Counted from the stretch's first letter, positions 49,132 to 63,144 are shown. The stretch is 64,000 nt of DNA from Pseudomonas sp. B21_DOA (GCA_030544685.1 CP086683.1:5270001-5334000), one strand, 5' to 3'. The notes: generated from the letters alone by a model not told the origin. Translations and numbers: made by a program.

Positions 49132-51375
49132 TCACGGGGTACGGTTACGCCGCGTTTCGATGATGTTCGGCAATTGCGAAATCCGCCCCAGCAGCCGCCC
49201 GAGCGCATCCAGACCGGGGATCTCGATGGTCAGCGACATCAGCGCAGTGTTGTCTTCCTTGTTCGAGCGGGTGTTGACCGCCAGCACGTTGATGCGCTCG
49301 TTGAGCAGCACCTGCGAGACGTCACGCAGCAGCCCGGAACGATCGTAGGCGCGGATGATGATGTCCACCGGATAGGTGAGCACCGGCACTGGCCCCCAGC
49401 TGACCTGAATGATCCGCTCCGGCTCGCGCCCGCCCAGCTGCAGTACCGAGGCGCAGTCCTGACGGTGAATGCTCACGCCACGGCCCTGGGTGATGTAACC
49501 GACGATCGCATCGCCCGGCAGCGGCTGGCAGCAGCCGGCCATCTGCGTCATCAGGTTGCCGACGCCCTGGATCTGAATATCGCCGCGCTTGCCCGGTTTG
49601 TAACCGGTGGCCTTGCGCGGGATCAGTTCCAGTTGCTCGTTGCCGCGCTCCGGTTCGACCAGTTGCTGCGCAAGGTTGACCAGATGCGCCTGACGCAGGT
49701 CGCCGGCGCCGAGGGCAGCGAACATGTCTTCGGCGGTTTTCATGTTGGCCTTTTCGGCCAGCTTGTCGAAATCCACCGCGGGCAGCCCGAGGCGAGTGAG
49801 TTCGCGCTCGATCAGGGTTTTACCGGCCGCAACGTTCTGATCACGAGCCTGCAACTTGAACCAGTGAACGATCTTCGCCCGCGCCCGCGAGGTGGTCACG
49901 TAACCGAGGTTCGGGTTCAGCCAGTCGCGGCTCGGCGTGCCGTGCTTGCTGGTGATGATCTCGACCTGCTCGCCGGTCTGCAGGCTGTAGTTCAGCGGGA
50001 CGATACGGCCGTTGATCTTCGCGCCCCGGCAGTTGTGGCCGATTTCGGTGTGCACGCGATAGGCAAAATCCAGCGGCGTTGCGCCTTTCGGCAAGTCGAT
50101 GGCGTGACCGTCGGGAGTGAAGATGTAGACCCGGTCGGGCTCGATGTCGACGCGCAGTTGTTCGGCCAGACCGCCGATATCACCGAGTTCTTCGTGCCAT
50201 TCGAGGACCTGACGCAGCCAGGAAATTTTCTCTTCGTAATGGTTCGAGCCGGATTTGACGTCGGTGCCCTTGTAGCGCCAATGCGCGCAGACGCCGAGTT
50301 CGGCTTCTTCGTGCATCGAATGGGTACGGATCTGCACCTCGAGGACCTTGCCTTCCGGGCCGATCACCGCCGTGTGCAGCGAGCGGTAGCCGTTCTCTTT
50401 CGGGTTGGCGATGTAGTCGTCGAATTCTTTCGGGATGTGCCGCCACAGGGTGTGGACGATACCGAGCGCGGTGTAGCAGTCGCGCATTTCCGGCACTAGC
50501 ACGCGCACCGCGCGAACGTCGTAGATCTGGCTGAACTCCAGACCCTTGCGCTGCATTTTGCGCCAGATCGAGTAGATGTGTTTGGCCCGGCCGCTGATGT
50601 CGGCGTCGACGCCGGTGGCCTGCAGTTCGTCCTTGAGCTGGGTCATCACGTCGCTGATGAAACGCTCGCGATCCAGCCGCCGCTCATGCAGCAACTTGGC
50701 GATCTGCTTGTATTGATCGGGTTCGAGATAGCGGAAGGACAAGTCCTCCAGCTCCCATTTGATGTGACCGATGCCGAGGCGATGGGCCAGCGGTGCGTAG
50801 ATGTCGAAGACTTCGCGAGCAACGCGGTTGCGCTTTTCATCGTCGGCGGTTTTCACCGCACGGATGGCGCAGGTGCGTTCGGCCAGTTTGATCAGCGCAA
50901 CGCGCACGTCATCGACCATGGCCACAAGCATCTTGCGCAGGTTCTCGACCTGCCCTTGCGTGCCCATGACCATCGACTGCCGTGGGCTGAGGCTGGCGCT
51001 GATGGCCGCCATGCGCTGCACGCCGTCGATCAGCTTGGCCACTACCGGACCGAAGCGCTGGCCGACTGCTGCCAGTTCAATCTGGCCCTCACGCACGCCG
51101 CGATACAACACGGCGGCGACCAGCGAATCCTGATCGAGCTTGAGGTCGGCGAGGATCTCGGCGATCTCCAGGCCCGTGCTGAAACTGCCGGAGCCTTCGG
51201 CCCACAGGTTCTTCTTCGCATTGGACTGCTGTTCGGCCTCGCGGGCGAACTCGCAGGCCTCTTTCAAGGCCTCGCGATCCAGTGCCAGATCGACACTGAC
51301 CGCGTGATCGAGCCAGGCCTCGAGATTGATACTGCCGTCGGTGTTGATCGGCTGGTGTGCTCTCACCTGTACCAT
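49132..51375 (-). CDS. relA: GTP pyrophosphokinase (ppGpp synthetase I)
   Basis: A 747-residue RelA. Its degenerate hydrolase domain lacks the HD pair (V-A-A-V-L-Y-R-G where SpoT has H-D). The synthetase domain is near 240-370 (E-F-D-D-Y-I-A-N-P-K-E-N-G-Y-R-S). A TGS domain (about 405-470), a zinc-finger/CC region (G-C-C-Q-P-L-P-G-D) and a C-terminal ACT/RRM domain follow. It makes (p)ppGpp on ribosomes stalled with uncharged tRNA. It lies downstream of rlmD in the cysM-rlmD-relA-mazG block. Confidence 0.97.
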   Translation of the reverse strand: MVQVRAHQPINTDGSINLEAWLDHAVSVDLALDREALKEACEFAREAEQQSNAKKNLWAEGSGSFSTGLEIAEILADLKLDQDSLVAAVLYRGVREGQIELAAVGQRFGPVVAKLIDGVQRMAAISASLSPRQSMVMGTQGQVENLRKMLVAMVDDVRVALIKLAERTCAIRAVKTADDEKRNRVAREVFDIYAPLAHRLGIGHIKWELEDLSFRYLEPDQYKQIAKLLHERRLDRERFISDVMTQLKDELQATGVDADISGRAKHIYSIWRKMQRKGLEFSQIYDVRAVRVLVPEMRDCYTALGIVHTLWRHIPKEFDDYIANPKENGYRSLHTAVIGPEGKVLEVQIRTHSMHEEAELGVCAHWRYKGTDVKSGSNHYEEKISWLRQVLEWHEELGDIGGLAEQLRVDIEPDRVYIFTPDGHAIDLPKGATPLDFAYRVHTEIGHNCRGAKINGRIVPLNYSLQTGEQVEIITSKHGTPSRDWLNPNLGYVTTSRARAKIVHWFKLQARDQNVAAGKTLIERELTRLGLPAVDFDKLAEKANMKTAEDMFAALGAGDLRQAHLVNLAQQLVEPERGNEQLELIPRKATGYKPGKRGDIQIQGVGNLMTQMAGCCQPLPGDAIVGYITQGRGVSIHRQDCASVLQLGGREPERIIQVSWGPVPVLTYPVDIIIRAYDRSGLLRDVSQVLLNERINVLAVNTRSNKEDNTALMSLTIEIPGLDALGRLLGRISQLPNIIETRRNRTP

Positions 51376-51476
51376 GCTGCTTTACCTTCCCTACGACGCA
51401 GATTCAATGCGTCAAATCGCTGATCCTCGGTGTCCGTTCGCGCTCGCGGGGCTCAGGCGAGCGCTGCGCGGACAGA

Positions 51477-52853
51477 TCAGGCGGATTCAGACGAGCCGTC
51501 CTGGCTCGCTTCAAATAACGCCATGGCCTCGACATGTGCCGTCTGAGGAAACATATCGAGAATCCCGGCACGTTTTAACCGGTAGCCCTGCTTGATCAAT
51601 TCCTGCGTGTCGCGCGCCAGCGTGGCCGGGTTGCACGACACATATACCAACCGCCTGGCACCCAGGGTCGCGAGCTTGCGCACCACCTCGAAAGCACCGT
51701 CACGCGGTGGGTCCAAGAGTACCGCAGAAAAGCCGTTTCCGATCCACTGGGCATCGGTCAAAGGCTGGGATAAATCGGCTTGAAAAAACTTTGTGTTATG
51801 CAAATTGTTACTGACGGCGTTGGCAGCGGCCCGCTCGACCATGGTCTGCACGCCCTCCACCGCCACCACTTCACGGACGCTTTTGGCCAGCGGTAGCGCA
51901 AAATTTCCCAACCCGCAAAACAGGTCGAGCACGCGTTCTTCAGCCGTCGGTTTCAGCCAGTCCAGCGCCTGGGCGATCATCGCTTCGTTGACCCCGGCGT
52001 TGACCTGAACAAAGTCTCCCGGTCGGTAAGCCAGCTCGAGATTCCACTCTTCAAGGCGATAACCGAGGCTCTGACCGGCCTCGACCGGTTGCGGTTCACC
52101 TTCGCCATGCAGCCACAATTGCGCCTCATGAAACTGGCAGAAATCCTTGAGAATCGTCAGATCCGCTTCGGACAACGGCGACATGTGCCGCAGCAATACC
52201 GCCAGCGACGAACCACTGAACAACTCGACATGGCCCAGCGCCTGCGGTTTGCTCAGGCGCCGCAGCATCTCCGGCAAACGGGTCATGATCGGTTGCAAGG
52301 GTTGTACCAGCACCGGACATTCGCTGATCGCGACGATGTCCTGACTGCCGGCAGCGCGAAAACCCACTTCGAGCTTCTTCGCTTTCATGTCCCAGCGCAC
52401 GGCGATCCGCGCGCGCCGACGGTAACCGAATTCCGGGCCGGTCAGCGGCGCTGCCCACTCTTCAGGTTCGACACCGGCCACCCGCGACAATTGCTCGGCG
52501 AGCATGCGTTGTTTGAGGGCAAGCTGTTCGGTATGGGGCAAGTGCTGAACGCTGCAACCGCCACAGCGGCCGAAGTGTGGGCATGCTGCCGGGCGACGCA
52601 ATTCGCTGGCAGTGAAGACGCGCTCGGTGCGTGCTTCGACCACTTTGCCGTGGGCGCCGAGCACCCGCGCTTCGACCTCTTCACCGGCGAGGGCGCCGAG
52701 GACGAACCAGGTTTTGCCTTCGAAAAACGCGATACCGCGACCGTCATTGGCCAGGCGCTCGATACTCAAGCGCTGCTTTTTGCCGGTCGGGATCTGTGGC
52801 GCCTTGCTGCCGCCGGTGGGCTGGAAGCGCAGGCCTCTTTCGTGTTTGGCCAT
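51477..52853 (-). CDS. rlmD: 23S rRNA (uracil(1939)-C(5))-methyltransferase
   Basis: A 458-residue methyltransferase with an N-terminal TRAM domain (about 20-80), the [4Fe-4S] ligands in [10 protein letters not shown] and a later Cys, the SAM-binding F-C-G-L-G-N-F near 300, and the catalytic S-C-N-P-A-T-L near 410. It methylates U1939 of 23S rRNA. Its ATG overlaps the cysM stop by one base; relA starts about 100 bp downstream. Confidence 0.96.
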   Translation of the reverse strand: MAKHERGLRFQPTGGSKAPQIPTGKKQRLSIERLANDGRGIAFFEGKTWFVLGALAGEEVEARVLGAHGKVVEARTERVFTASELRRPAACPHFGRCGGCSVQHLPHTEQLALKQRMLAEQLSRVAGVEPEEWAAPLTGPEFGYRRRARIAVRWDMKAKKLEVGFRAAGSQDIVAISECPVLVQPLQPIMTRLPEMLRRLSKPQALGHVELFSGSSLAVLLRHMSPLSEADLTILKDFCQFHEAQLWLHGEGEPQPVEAGQSLGYRLEEWNLELAYRPGDFVQVNAGVNEAMIAQALDWLKPTAEERVLDLFCGLGNFALPLAKSVREVVAVEGVQTMVERAAANAVSNNLHNTKFFQADLSQPLTDAQWIGNGFSAVLLDPPRDGAFEVVRKLATLGARRLVYVSCNPATLARDTQELIKQGYRLKRAGILDMFPQTAHVEAMALFEASQDGSSESA

Positions 52854-53755
52854 CAGTTGGGCGCGTCGAAAATGCCGGTCGACAGGTAACGGTCGCCACG
52901 GTCGCAGATGATCGCGACGATCACCGCGTTTTCAACTTCTTTGGACAAGCGCAGCATCGCCGCCACCGCACCGCCGGAGGACACGCCGCAGAAGATGCCT
53001 TCTTCGCGGGCCAGACGCCGGGTGACGTCCTCGGCCTCGCTCTGCGCCATGTCGACGATACGATCGACGCGGTCAGCCTGATAGATCTTCGGCAGGTATT
53101 CCTGCGGCCAGCGGCGGATGCCGGGAATGGCCGAGCCTTCCATCGGTTGCAGGCCGACGATCTGCACGCTGTCGCTCTGCTCTTTGAGGTAGCGCGACAC
53201 GCCCATGATGGTGCCGGTGGTGCCCATCGAACTGACGAAATGGGTGATGCTGCCCTGGGTCTGACGCCAGATTTCCGGGCCGGTGGTGGTGTAGTGCGCT
53301 TCGGGGTTGTCGCCATTGGCGAACTGGTCGAGCACCTTGCCACGGCCTTCGGCTTCCATACGCTGGGCCAGATCGCGGGCGCCTTCCATGCCCTCTTCCT
53401 GAGTCACCAGGATCAGCTCGGCGCCATACGCGGTCATCGCCGCTTTGCGCTCGGCGCTGGAGTTGTCCGGCATGATCAGGATCATCTTGTAACCCTTGAT
53501 CGCAGCGGCCATCGCCAGCGCGATACCGGTATTGCCGGAGGTCGCCTCGATCAGCGTATCGCCGGGATTGATCTGCCCGCGCAACTCGGCGCGAGTGATC
53601 ATCGACAACGCCGGGCGGTCCTTGACCGAACCCGCCGGGTTGTTCCCTTCGAGCTTGAGCAAAAGGGTGTTGCTGGTGGCGCCGGGCAGGCGCTGCAAAC
53701 GCACCAGCGGCGTGTTGCCGACGCAATCGGCGATGGTTGGGTACTGCAAGGTCAT
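52853..53755 (-). CDS. cysM: Cysteine synthase B
   Basis: A 300-residue PLP enzyme that makes cysteine or S-sulfocysteine from O-acetylserine. PLP-binding Lys is K45 in [15 protein letters not shown] near 70 and G-T-T-G-T near 175 bind substrate and phosphate. The sequence [10 protein letters not shown] and the gene position favour CysM over CysK. The ATG at 53755 is chosen at the conserved M-T-L-Q-Y-P-T. Confidence 0.96.
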   Translation of the reverse strand: MTLQYPTIADCVGNTPLVRLQRLPGATSNTLLLKLEGNNPAGSVKDRPALSMITRAELRGQINPGDTLIEATSGNTGIALAMAAAIKGYKMILIMPDNSSAERKAAMTAYGAELILVTQEEGMEGARDLAQRMEAEGRGKVLDQFANGDNPEAHYTTTGPEIWRQTQGSITHFVSSMGTTGTIMGVSRYLKEQSDSVQIVGLQPMEGSAIPGIRRWPQEYLPKIYQADRVDRIVDMAQSEAEDVTRRLAREEGIFCGVSSGGAVAAMLRLSKEVENAVIVAIICDRGDRYLSTGIFDAPN

Positions 53756-53927
53756 GGCGTATTCGCAATCCAGACGTGCGGGGGCGCCTATCATACCGGC
53801 AAACCCGCGCAGGCCATATCACGCAAAGTGCGGTGCTTATGGTTTATGGGAATAAGGGACAACAGTCCAACCAGTGGTGAGACATTTAAGTTCGCCAGAC
53901 TTCATCTGCAGCGATGCGGATGGCCTC

Positions 53928-54020
53928 ATCGCTGGCAAGCCAGCTCCCACAGAGACCGAGTCTTCACACGATTTGTGTTTGGCAGAAACTCCCTGTGGGA
54001 GCTGGCTTGCCAGCGATAGC
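53928..54020. repeat. Inverted REP pair, GCTGGCAAGCCAGC variant, overlapping the kinase 3' end
   Basis: ATCGCTGGCAAGCCAGCTCC near 53928 and TGTGGGAGCTGGCTTGCCAG near 53994, about 40 bp apart. The right-hand unit is read through as the last codons of the minus-strand histidine kinase. In the rest of the gap to cysM (53756-53927) I see no gene. Confidence 0.85.
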
Positions 54021-55387
54021 GCCAGTCGGTGCGACACCATCATCCGCCCGCAAGCGCAAATTCAGTCGCAGCCCCGCCCCGGCATTTTCCGCCCAGAGCA
54101 TCCCGCCCTGGCGCTGCACAGCGTTGCGGGCAATGCTCAAGCCCAGGCCAAACCCGCCATCCCCCGGCCTCGATCCATCCAATCGAATAAACGGCGAAAA
54201 GATCCGCTGCAGATCTTCGTCAGCCACGCCGCCGCCCTGATCCTCCAGCCACAAATGCCAATACTCGCCATCACGCCGTGCATCGAGACGCACAATCCCG
54301 CCCTCGGGCGAGTGACGAATGGCATTGCGCAGGATGTTTTCCAGCGCTTGCGCGAGGGTATTGAGGTTGCCGCGCACCCAACACGAAGCTTCGACCGAGC
54401 ATTGCAATTGCAGGCTCGGCCAGCCGCTTTCATAGCAGGCGTTGTCGGTGAGCATTTCCCACAGCGCCTGAATCTGGATCGCTTCATCCGGCAACGGCGA
54501 GCGGTCGGTGTCGAGCCAGGCCAGTTGCAGGGTGTCTTCGACCAGCCGCTGCATGCCGTCGACCTCGCGGCCGATGCGTTCGCGCAATTGCGCCAGGCCC
54601 TGTTCGCTTTCACTGGCCACGCGCAGGCGGCTCAGCGGCGTGCGCAGTTCGTGAGACAGGTCGCGCAACAACTGCTGTTGCAGGGCGACTGTGCTTTGCA
54701 GGCGCTCGGACATGGAATCGAAGGCCCGCGCCAGCTCACCGAGTTCATCCGGGCGCTGGGTGATGCCGCTCGACAGGCGCACATTCAATTGATCGGCACG
54801 CCAGGCATTGGCCTGTTCGCGCAGGTTGTTCAGCGGCACCACCAACAGGCGATACAGACCGACGCAGAGCAACAGAGTGAACAACCCGGGAATTACGCCG
54901 TTGGTGATCACCCGCCAGAACACCCGGTATTTGCCTGGCACAAAACGTTCAGGCAGCTCGATGACGAGGATGCCGGCGGCCGGATCCTGAGGGAACGGTA
55001 CCCTCAGCCAAGGTCGGCCCTTCTTGTGGATCGGCCAGTCGAGGCCGCGCAAAAGGTCAGGTGCTGCACCTCTGCCGCGTTCAACGGCTGGCTGCTCAGC
55101 GACTGCAAATCAGCGCCGATCACGCCGACCCAACTGGCCTCGCGCAATTCCATGCTCTGCAACCAGTCATCGACGCCATTGCGCCCGCCGCGCTGCCACG
55201 CCTGTTCGGCTTGCGCGGCATAACGGCTGAGGGTGCTGCGCGCGTCACTGGAGAGGAACTGGTTGCGCTCCTCCATGTAGCGACCCCACGACCAGCTCAA
55301 CCAGATCATCAGCAGACAGAACGCCACCAACAGGCACGCCAGTTTCCAGAACAGCGAATGCCGCCCCGGCAGTTCAGACAGTTTCAT
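53964..55387 (-). pseudogene. Sensor histidine kinase (PirS position), frame broken by a one-base deletion, REP-encoded tail
   Basis: From the ATG at 55387: membrane helix about 15-37, periplasmic domain, then frame loss at a four-A run (55051-55054; five restores it). The second part has helix two, HAMP, HisKA (D-L-S-H-E-L-R-T-P), the N box N-I-L-R-N-A and G boxes. Restored length is 474 aa. The start overlaps the upstream regulator stop by 14 bp. Its last approximately 20 residues (A-I-A-G-K-P-A-P-T-G region) are translated REP sequence. It lies where PAO1 has pirS, between gacS and cysM, but no pirA receptor gene is present. Confidence 0.87.
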
Positions 55388-56096
55388 CGGCGGCACTCAA
55401 AACGTAGCCCTTGCCCCACACCGTACGCACTTCGCGCTCGGTGTAACCGATGGCTTTGAGTTTGCGGCGGATCTGGCTGATGTGCATGTCGAGGCTGCGG
55501 TCGTGCGCGGCATAGCCGCGTTGCAATACGTGCTGATAAAGGAAGGCTTTGCTCAGCACTTCTTCGTTGTTGCGGTGCAGGGTTTCCAGCAGACGGAATT
55601 CGCTGCGGGTCAGCCCGGCGGCTTGCTGGCGGAAGAACACGTCGCAGTTATCATCGTCGAAACGCAGGGTGCCGCTGACGACCGCAGGGGCGACAGCGGG
55701 CGGGCGCCGATCCAGCGCAACCCGGCGCAGGATCGCTTCGATGCGCACATGCAGCTCGGCCATGCTGAACGGCTTGGGCAGATAGTCATCGGCGCCGAGG
55801 CGGAAACCGCTGATGCGATCAGCCTCGGCACCCAGCGCCGACATCAGCAACACCGGCGTCGAATGGCTCTGCCGCAATTGCGTCAACAACTGCAGACCAT
55901 CGAGCCCCGGCAGCAGAATATCCATCAGCACCACGTCGAAAGGCTGGCGCTGGGCGATGTTCAGACCTTCCTGGCCGTTCTGGCACCAGGTCACCTGAAA
56001 ACCGCTGCGGCCCAGATGCTCGTGCACGTACGCGCCGAGGACCGGATCGTCTTCAATGGAAAGAATGCGTGGCTGGCCAACGGAAACAGGAGTCAT
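55374..56096 (-). CDS. OmpR family response regulator (PirR position)
   Basis: A 240-residue regulator with receiver residues E-D-D near 15-17, phospho-acceptor D59 (V-V-L-M-D-I-L-L-P) and K in D-Y-L-P-K-P-F, then a winged-helix domain ending V-W-G-K-G-Y-V-L. The ATG at 56096 precedes M-T-P-V-S-V-G-Q-P-R. It is divergent from gacS with 206 bp between. In PAO1 the equivalent pair controls a siderophore receptor; here the target is unknown. Confidence 0.93.
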   Translation of the reverse strand: MTPVSVGQPRILSIEDDPVLGAYVHEHLGRSGFQVTWCQNGQEGLNIAQRQPFDVVLMDILLPGLDGLQLLTQLRQSHSTPVLLMSALGAEADRISGFRLGADDYLPKPFSMAELHVRIEAILRRVALDRRPPAVAPAVVSGTLRFDDDNCDVFFRQQAAGLTRSEFRLLETLHRNNEEVLSKAFLYQHVLQRGYAAHDRSLDMHISQIRRKLKAIGYTEREVRTVWGKGYVLSAADETV

Positions 56097-56302
56097 GAGT
56101 ATCTGCAAGTAATTCTCAGTTGGCGGATTATTCAAGATTGTCCGACAGCGGGCAACACAAGCTTGGCCTGTCGGACGAACGAGTGCCTGGGCGGCGCTGC
56201 ATTTTCCGCAAGATTGCCCGCCTGCAAATCGCTACACTGCGCCCATGTCGCGTGCCGGATGCACGCATGTGTCAACAGATCAGCGGGATGCGGGAGATAG
56301 GC

Positions 56303-59056
<2,754 letters not shown>

Positions 59057-59137
59057 TCCACGGCAAGGCACGGCGCGCGCAAAGCGCTACAGTTGTCGCG
59101 GGCCATTGCGGCCCGCGTCGATGTTCCAGGAGGATTC

Positions 59138-60127
59138 ATGCGCACGATCATTTTCAGTAGCCAGACCTACGACCGCGACAGCTTCCTCGCCGCCGACTGC
59201 CCGGCCGGGCTTGAACTGCACTTTCAAGCGGCGCGACTGAGCCGCGATACGGCGGCGTTGGCCGAACAGCACGAAGTGGTCTGCGCGTTCATCAATGACG
59301 ACCTCAGCGCCCCGGTGCTGGAACGCCTTGCTGCTGGTGGCACGCGGCTGATTGCCTTGCGTTCGGCGGGTTACAACCATGTCGACCTGCCGGCGGCGAA
59401 ACGCCTCGGCCTAGCCGTGGTGCGTGTGCCGGCCTACTCGCCGCACGCCGTGGCCGAACATGCGGTGGCGCTGATCCTCGCCCTCAATCGTCGCTTGCAC
59501 CGTGCCTACAACCGCACCCGCGAAGGCGATTTCAGCCTGCATGGCCTGACCGGTTTCGATCTGGTTGGCAAGACCGTCGGCATCGTCGGCACCGGGCAGA
59601 TCGGCGCAACGTTCGCAAAAATCATGCATAGCTTCGGCTGTGATTTGCTGGCTTACGATCCGTATCCCAATCCCGACGTGCTGGCGTTGGGCGCACGTTA
59701 CCTGAGCCTGCCGGAGTTGCTCGCAGAGTCGCGGATCATCAGCCTGCATTGCCCGCTCAACGAGCAAAGCAAACACCTGATCAATCGCCAGTCATTGGCG
59801 CGCATGCAACCGGGGGCGATGCTGATCAATACCGGGCGCGGTGGTCTGGTGGACACGCCGGCGCTGATCGACGCACTGAAGGACGGCCAACTCGGGTATC
59901 TGGGGCTGGATGTTTATGAGGAAGAAGCCCAACTGTTTTTCGAGGACCGCTCCGACCTGCCGTTGCAGGACGATGTGCTGGCGCGGCTGCTGACGTTTCC
60001 CAACGTGATCATCACCGCGCATCAGGCGTTCCTGACGCGCGAGGCGCTGGGCGCGATCGCCGCGACCACCCTGCACAACATCGCGACCTGGGCGGCGGGG
60101 GCGCCGCAGAACCAGGTCGAGGGTTGA
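59138..60127 (+). CDS. ldhA: D-lactate dehydrogenase (fermentative), 2-hydroxyacid dehydrogenase family
   Basis: A 329-residue NAD-dependent enzyme that interconverts pyruvate and D-lactate. The Rossmann motif G-I-V-G-T-G-Q-I-G lies near residues 149-157, with R in N-T-G-R-G-G-L-V, the Glu in D-V-Y-E-E-E and catalytic His in I-I-T-A-H-Q-A. An AGGAGG at 59128-59133 supports the start. It follows gacS, as in other pseudomonads. Confidence 0.95.
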   Translation: MRTIIFSSQTYDRDSFLAADCPAGLELHFQAARLSRDTAALAEQHEVVCAFINDDLSAPVLERLAAGGTRLIALRSAGYNHVDLPAAKRLGLAVVRVPAYSPHAVAEHAVALILALNRRLHRAYNRTREGDFSLHGLTGFDLVGKTVGIVGTGQIGATFAKIMHSFGCDLLAYDPYPNPDVLALGARYLSLPELLAESRIISLHCPLNEQSKHLINRQSLARMQPGAMLINTGRGGLVDTPALIDALKDGQLGYLGLDVYEEEAQLFFEDRSDLPLQDDVLARLLTFPNVIITAHQAFLTREALGAIAATTLHNIATWAAGAPQNQVEG

Positions 60128-60132
60128 AGCGC

Positions 60133-60591
60133 TTACTTGGACAGCGAAGACGCCAGGATCAGCAAGCCCAGCCAGCCGAAACCGAGCAGGCGCTGCTTGC
60201 TGGAGTGGCCGCTGCGCAGCAGGAACCAGACAAAAAACGCTGGTAACAGAAACACCATGATTTTCAGCCAGCCTTCCACCGGACGGCTGCCATCTGCGTT
60301 GAGCGGTTGTTGTACCTGGCGTGCCTGTTCCGCAGCCTGCTGACGACGGCGACGCCCTGCTGCCGCCGGCATCACTTTGGGTAAAGGCTCGGACACTGGT
60401 GGCGCAACCGCCTCGGGCACAGCCTTGTTGCGAGGCAAGCTGCCGAAGGAAATCGTCGAGATCTGCGCCGCTGCCGCAGTGGATTGCGCCTGCATGGCGG
60501 CGTGTTCGGCCATCGGCGCGCCGCAGTGAATGCACACCAGCGCTTCGGAACTGATGCTCCGCTTGCATTCATAACATTCGATCAGCGCCAT
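60133..60591 (-). CDS. Zinc-ribbon membrane protein
   Basis: A 152-residue protein with an N-terminal zinc ribbon (C-Y-E-C at residues 6-9 and C-I-H-C at 20-23), a linker rich in Ala/Gln/Pro with a basic run R-R-R-R-Q-Q, and one or two hydrophobic segments at the C terminus (about 108-125 and 135-150). The stop lies six bases from the convergent ldhA stop. The function is unknown; the organisation recalls stress-linked zinc-ribbon proteins. Confidence 0.82.
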   Translation of the reverse strand: MALIECYECKRSISSEALVCIHCGAPMAEHAAMQAQSTAAAAQISTISFGSLPRNKAVPEAVAPPVSEPLPKVMPAAAGRRRRQQAAEQARQVQQPLNADGSRPVEGWLKIMVFLLPAFFVWFLLRSGHSSKQRLLGFGWLGLLILASSLSK

Positions 60592-60725
60592 GTTCCGTTC
60601 CTTCAGATTCGGGGGCCGGCAGTTTGCCATGACTGTGCTCTCATTTGAACCGGATCGAAGGTCGCACGCGCGCATCATTCTGCAATCGAGCCCGTGCTAG
60701 CATGTCGCGCATATTTGGAGGACCC

Positions 60726-61160
60726 ATGGTCGAACACGATTTCCGCTACACCCTGATGAACCCGCAACACACCCTCACCGAATGCCGCGCCCTGGTTCCG
60801 GGCCGCTATCAGGTGACCGGCAACGGTGGCTCGATCCGTATTGGCGATGCCCTGCTGGTCACGCTCAAAGGCAGCAAGGATTTGTCCATGCGCCTGACCG
60901 TCGACACCGTCCGCCACCTGATCAACCCGCCAGGCCAATGGACCGCAATGACCACTGGCCCGGTGTTTGGCGAACTGGCGATTCACACCTGGCAGGTCAA
61001 CTGCGACAGCTGCGCGAAAGAGCTGAGCTTTGAATTTGCCGTGGATGCCAAGCTGGGCAAGACCGCCGAGAAACCCGCCGCCACCGCGCGCATCGCCGAG
61101 CTCGGCTGGAAAGCCGTGGGCGACAAGCACCTGTGCCCGAAATGCCAGGAGCCTGCGTGA
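60726..61160 (+). CDS. Conserved hypothetical protein with C-terminal Cys pairs
   Basis: A 144-residue cytosolic protein. The N-terminal part is beta-rich with G-S-I-R-I-G-D-A; the C-terminal part has C-D-S-C near residue 100 and C-P-K-C near 138, which could bind zinc. GGAG five bases upstream supports the ATG at 60726. The stop overlaps the start of the META-domain lipoprotein gene by one base. I do not recognise a named family. Confidence 0.8.
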   Translation: MVEHDFRYTLMNPQHTLTECRALVPGRYQVTGNGGSIRIGDALLVTLKGSKDLSMRLTVDTVRHLINPPGQWTAMTTGPVFGELAIHTWQVNCDSCAKELSFEFAVDAKLGKTAEKPAATARIAELGWKAVGDKHLCPKCQEPA

Positions 61161-61564
61161 TGAAACGGCTTGCCCTGACCGCACTGATCGGTGTCGGCCT
61201 GGTTGGTTGTGCCGCAGAGCCGGTGCAACTGCAGCACAACCGCAGCTACATCCTGGAATGGATCGGCGAGCGGCCACTGATGGATTACAGCCATCTGACT
61301 GTGACCCTCGGCGATGACGGCCGCGCTTATGGCAACGGTGGCTGCAACCATTGGTTCGCGCCTTATACGCAGGACGGCGACAAGCTGACCTTTGGCAAGA
61401 TCGGCAAGACCCGCAAACTCTGCGCCCCGGCGCTGATGGAGCAGGAACAACGGTTCTTGCAGGCGCTGGAAAAAATCGAGCGCTGGGACATTTCGCCGAT
61501 CGAGCAGGTGCGCTTCTGGCCGGCTGAAGGCAAGCCATTGCGCTGGTGGCTGGAAGAGGGCTGA
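61160..61564 (+). CDS. META domain-containing lipoprotein (HslJ-like)
   Basis: A 134-residue protein with a lipoprotein signal (M-K-R-L-A-L-T-A ending L-V-G-C, Cys at 17). The body is a META domain (G-G-C-N-H-W-F, then T-R-K-L-C-A-P) with two Cys that may pair. HslJ-type proteins are envelope or outer-membrane stress proteins. It is coupled to the preceding gene by a one-base overlap. A strong hairpin follows. Confidence 0.9.
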   Translation: MKRLALTALIGVGLVGCAAEPVQLQHNRSYILEWIGERPLMDYSHLTVTLGDDGRAYGNGGCNHWFAPYTQDGDKLTFGKIGKTRKLCAPALMEQEQRFLQALEKIERWDISPIEQVRFWPAEGKPLRWWLEEG

Positions 61565-61586
61565 GCCCCTTCTTTGCCCGCAGGGG

Positions 61587-61622
61587 ACCTGTGGCGAGGG
61601 GATTCATCCCCTCGCCACAGGT
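61587..61622. repeat. Perfect 16-bp inverted repeat (GGCGAGGGGA type) between convergent genes
   Basis: ACCTGTGGCGAGGGGA, loop TTCA, TCCCCTCGCCACAGGT. It begins 23 bp after the META lipoprotein stop and touches the stop codon of tlpA on the other strand. This is a second REP-like family in pseudomonads and could also terminate transcription from both sides. Confidence 0.85.
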
Positions 61623-62084
61623 TACTTGTTCCGCAACGCCTCCAGCTTCGCCATGACCCTGCCGCCGTCTGCTCGCCCAGCAATTGTTCACGCACCTTGC
61701 CCTTGTCATCGATGATGAACGTCACCGGCAGCGCTTCACTGCGCGGCAGGTCGAACAGCTCGGCCGGATCCTGCGCCAGCACGGTGAACTTGATGCCGAG
61801 TTTTTCACTCGCCTCTTTCAATTCCGCGCCCTGCACGTTGTCGAAGTTGACCCCGAACACCCCGACATTCTTGCTCTTGAGCTCATCAGCCAAATGATTC
61901 AGCTCAGGAATTTCCGTGCGGCACGGGCCACACCACTCGGCCCAGTAATTGAGCACCACCCATTGTTTATCCAGACGTTCGGACGCAACCTTCTGGCCGT
62001 TCTGGTCGATGCCGTAATCATTGCCGCAGCCCCCAGCATCAACGCCCCGAGAATCGTCAATGCCGCTGCCAATCGCCGTGTCAT
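61622..62084 (-). pseudogene. TlpA-like thiol-disulfide oxidoreductase lipoprotein, frame broken by two one-base deletions
   Basis: The start at 62084 begins a lipoprotein signal (M-T-R-R-L-A-A-A, lipobox L-G-G-C after restoring one C at the 62030-62034 run, five to six). A thioredoxin-like domain follows with W-A-E-W-C-G-P-C-R, the active-site CxxC, and V-F-G-V-N-F-D. A second loss lies at 61657-61659 (three C, four expected); restoring it gives V-M-A-K-L-E-A-L-R-N-K and a TAA at 61622. Restored length is 154 aa. It would reduce or maintain periplasmic thiols. Convergent with the META lipoprotein, divergent from arsC. Confidence 0.87.
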
Positions 62085-62197
62085 GTCGTGTTCCTTGTGA
62101 AAATTCGAAAGCGCCTGCGACCCATCGCCTCTGACGGTTCTGGATTGCGCGCCGCACAGTTAGAATAGCCGCCACTTTACGCCAGAAGCGACCCGCC

Positions 62198-63143
<946 letters not shown>

Positions 63144-63144
<1 letters not shown>

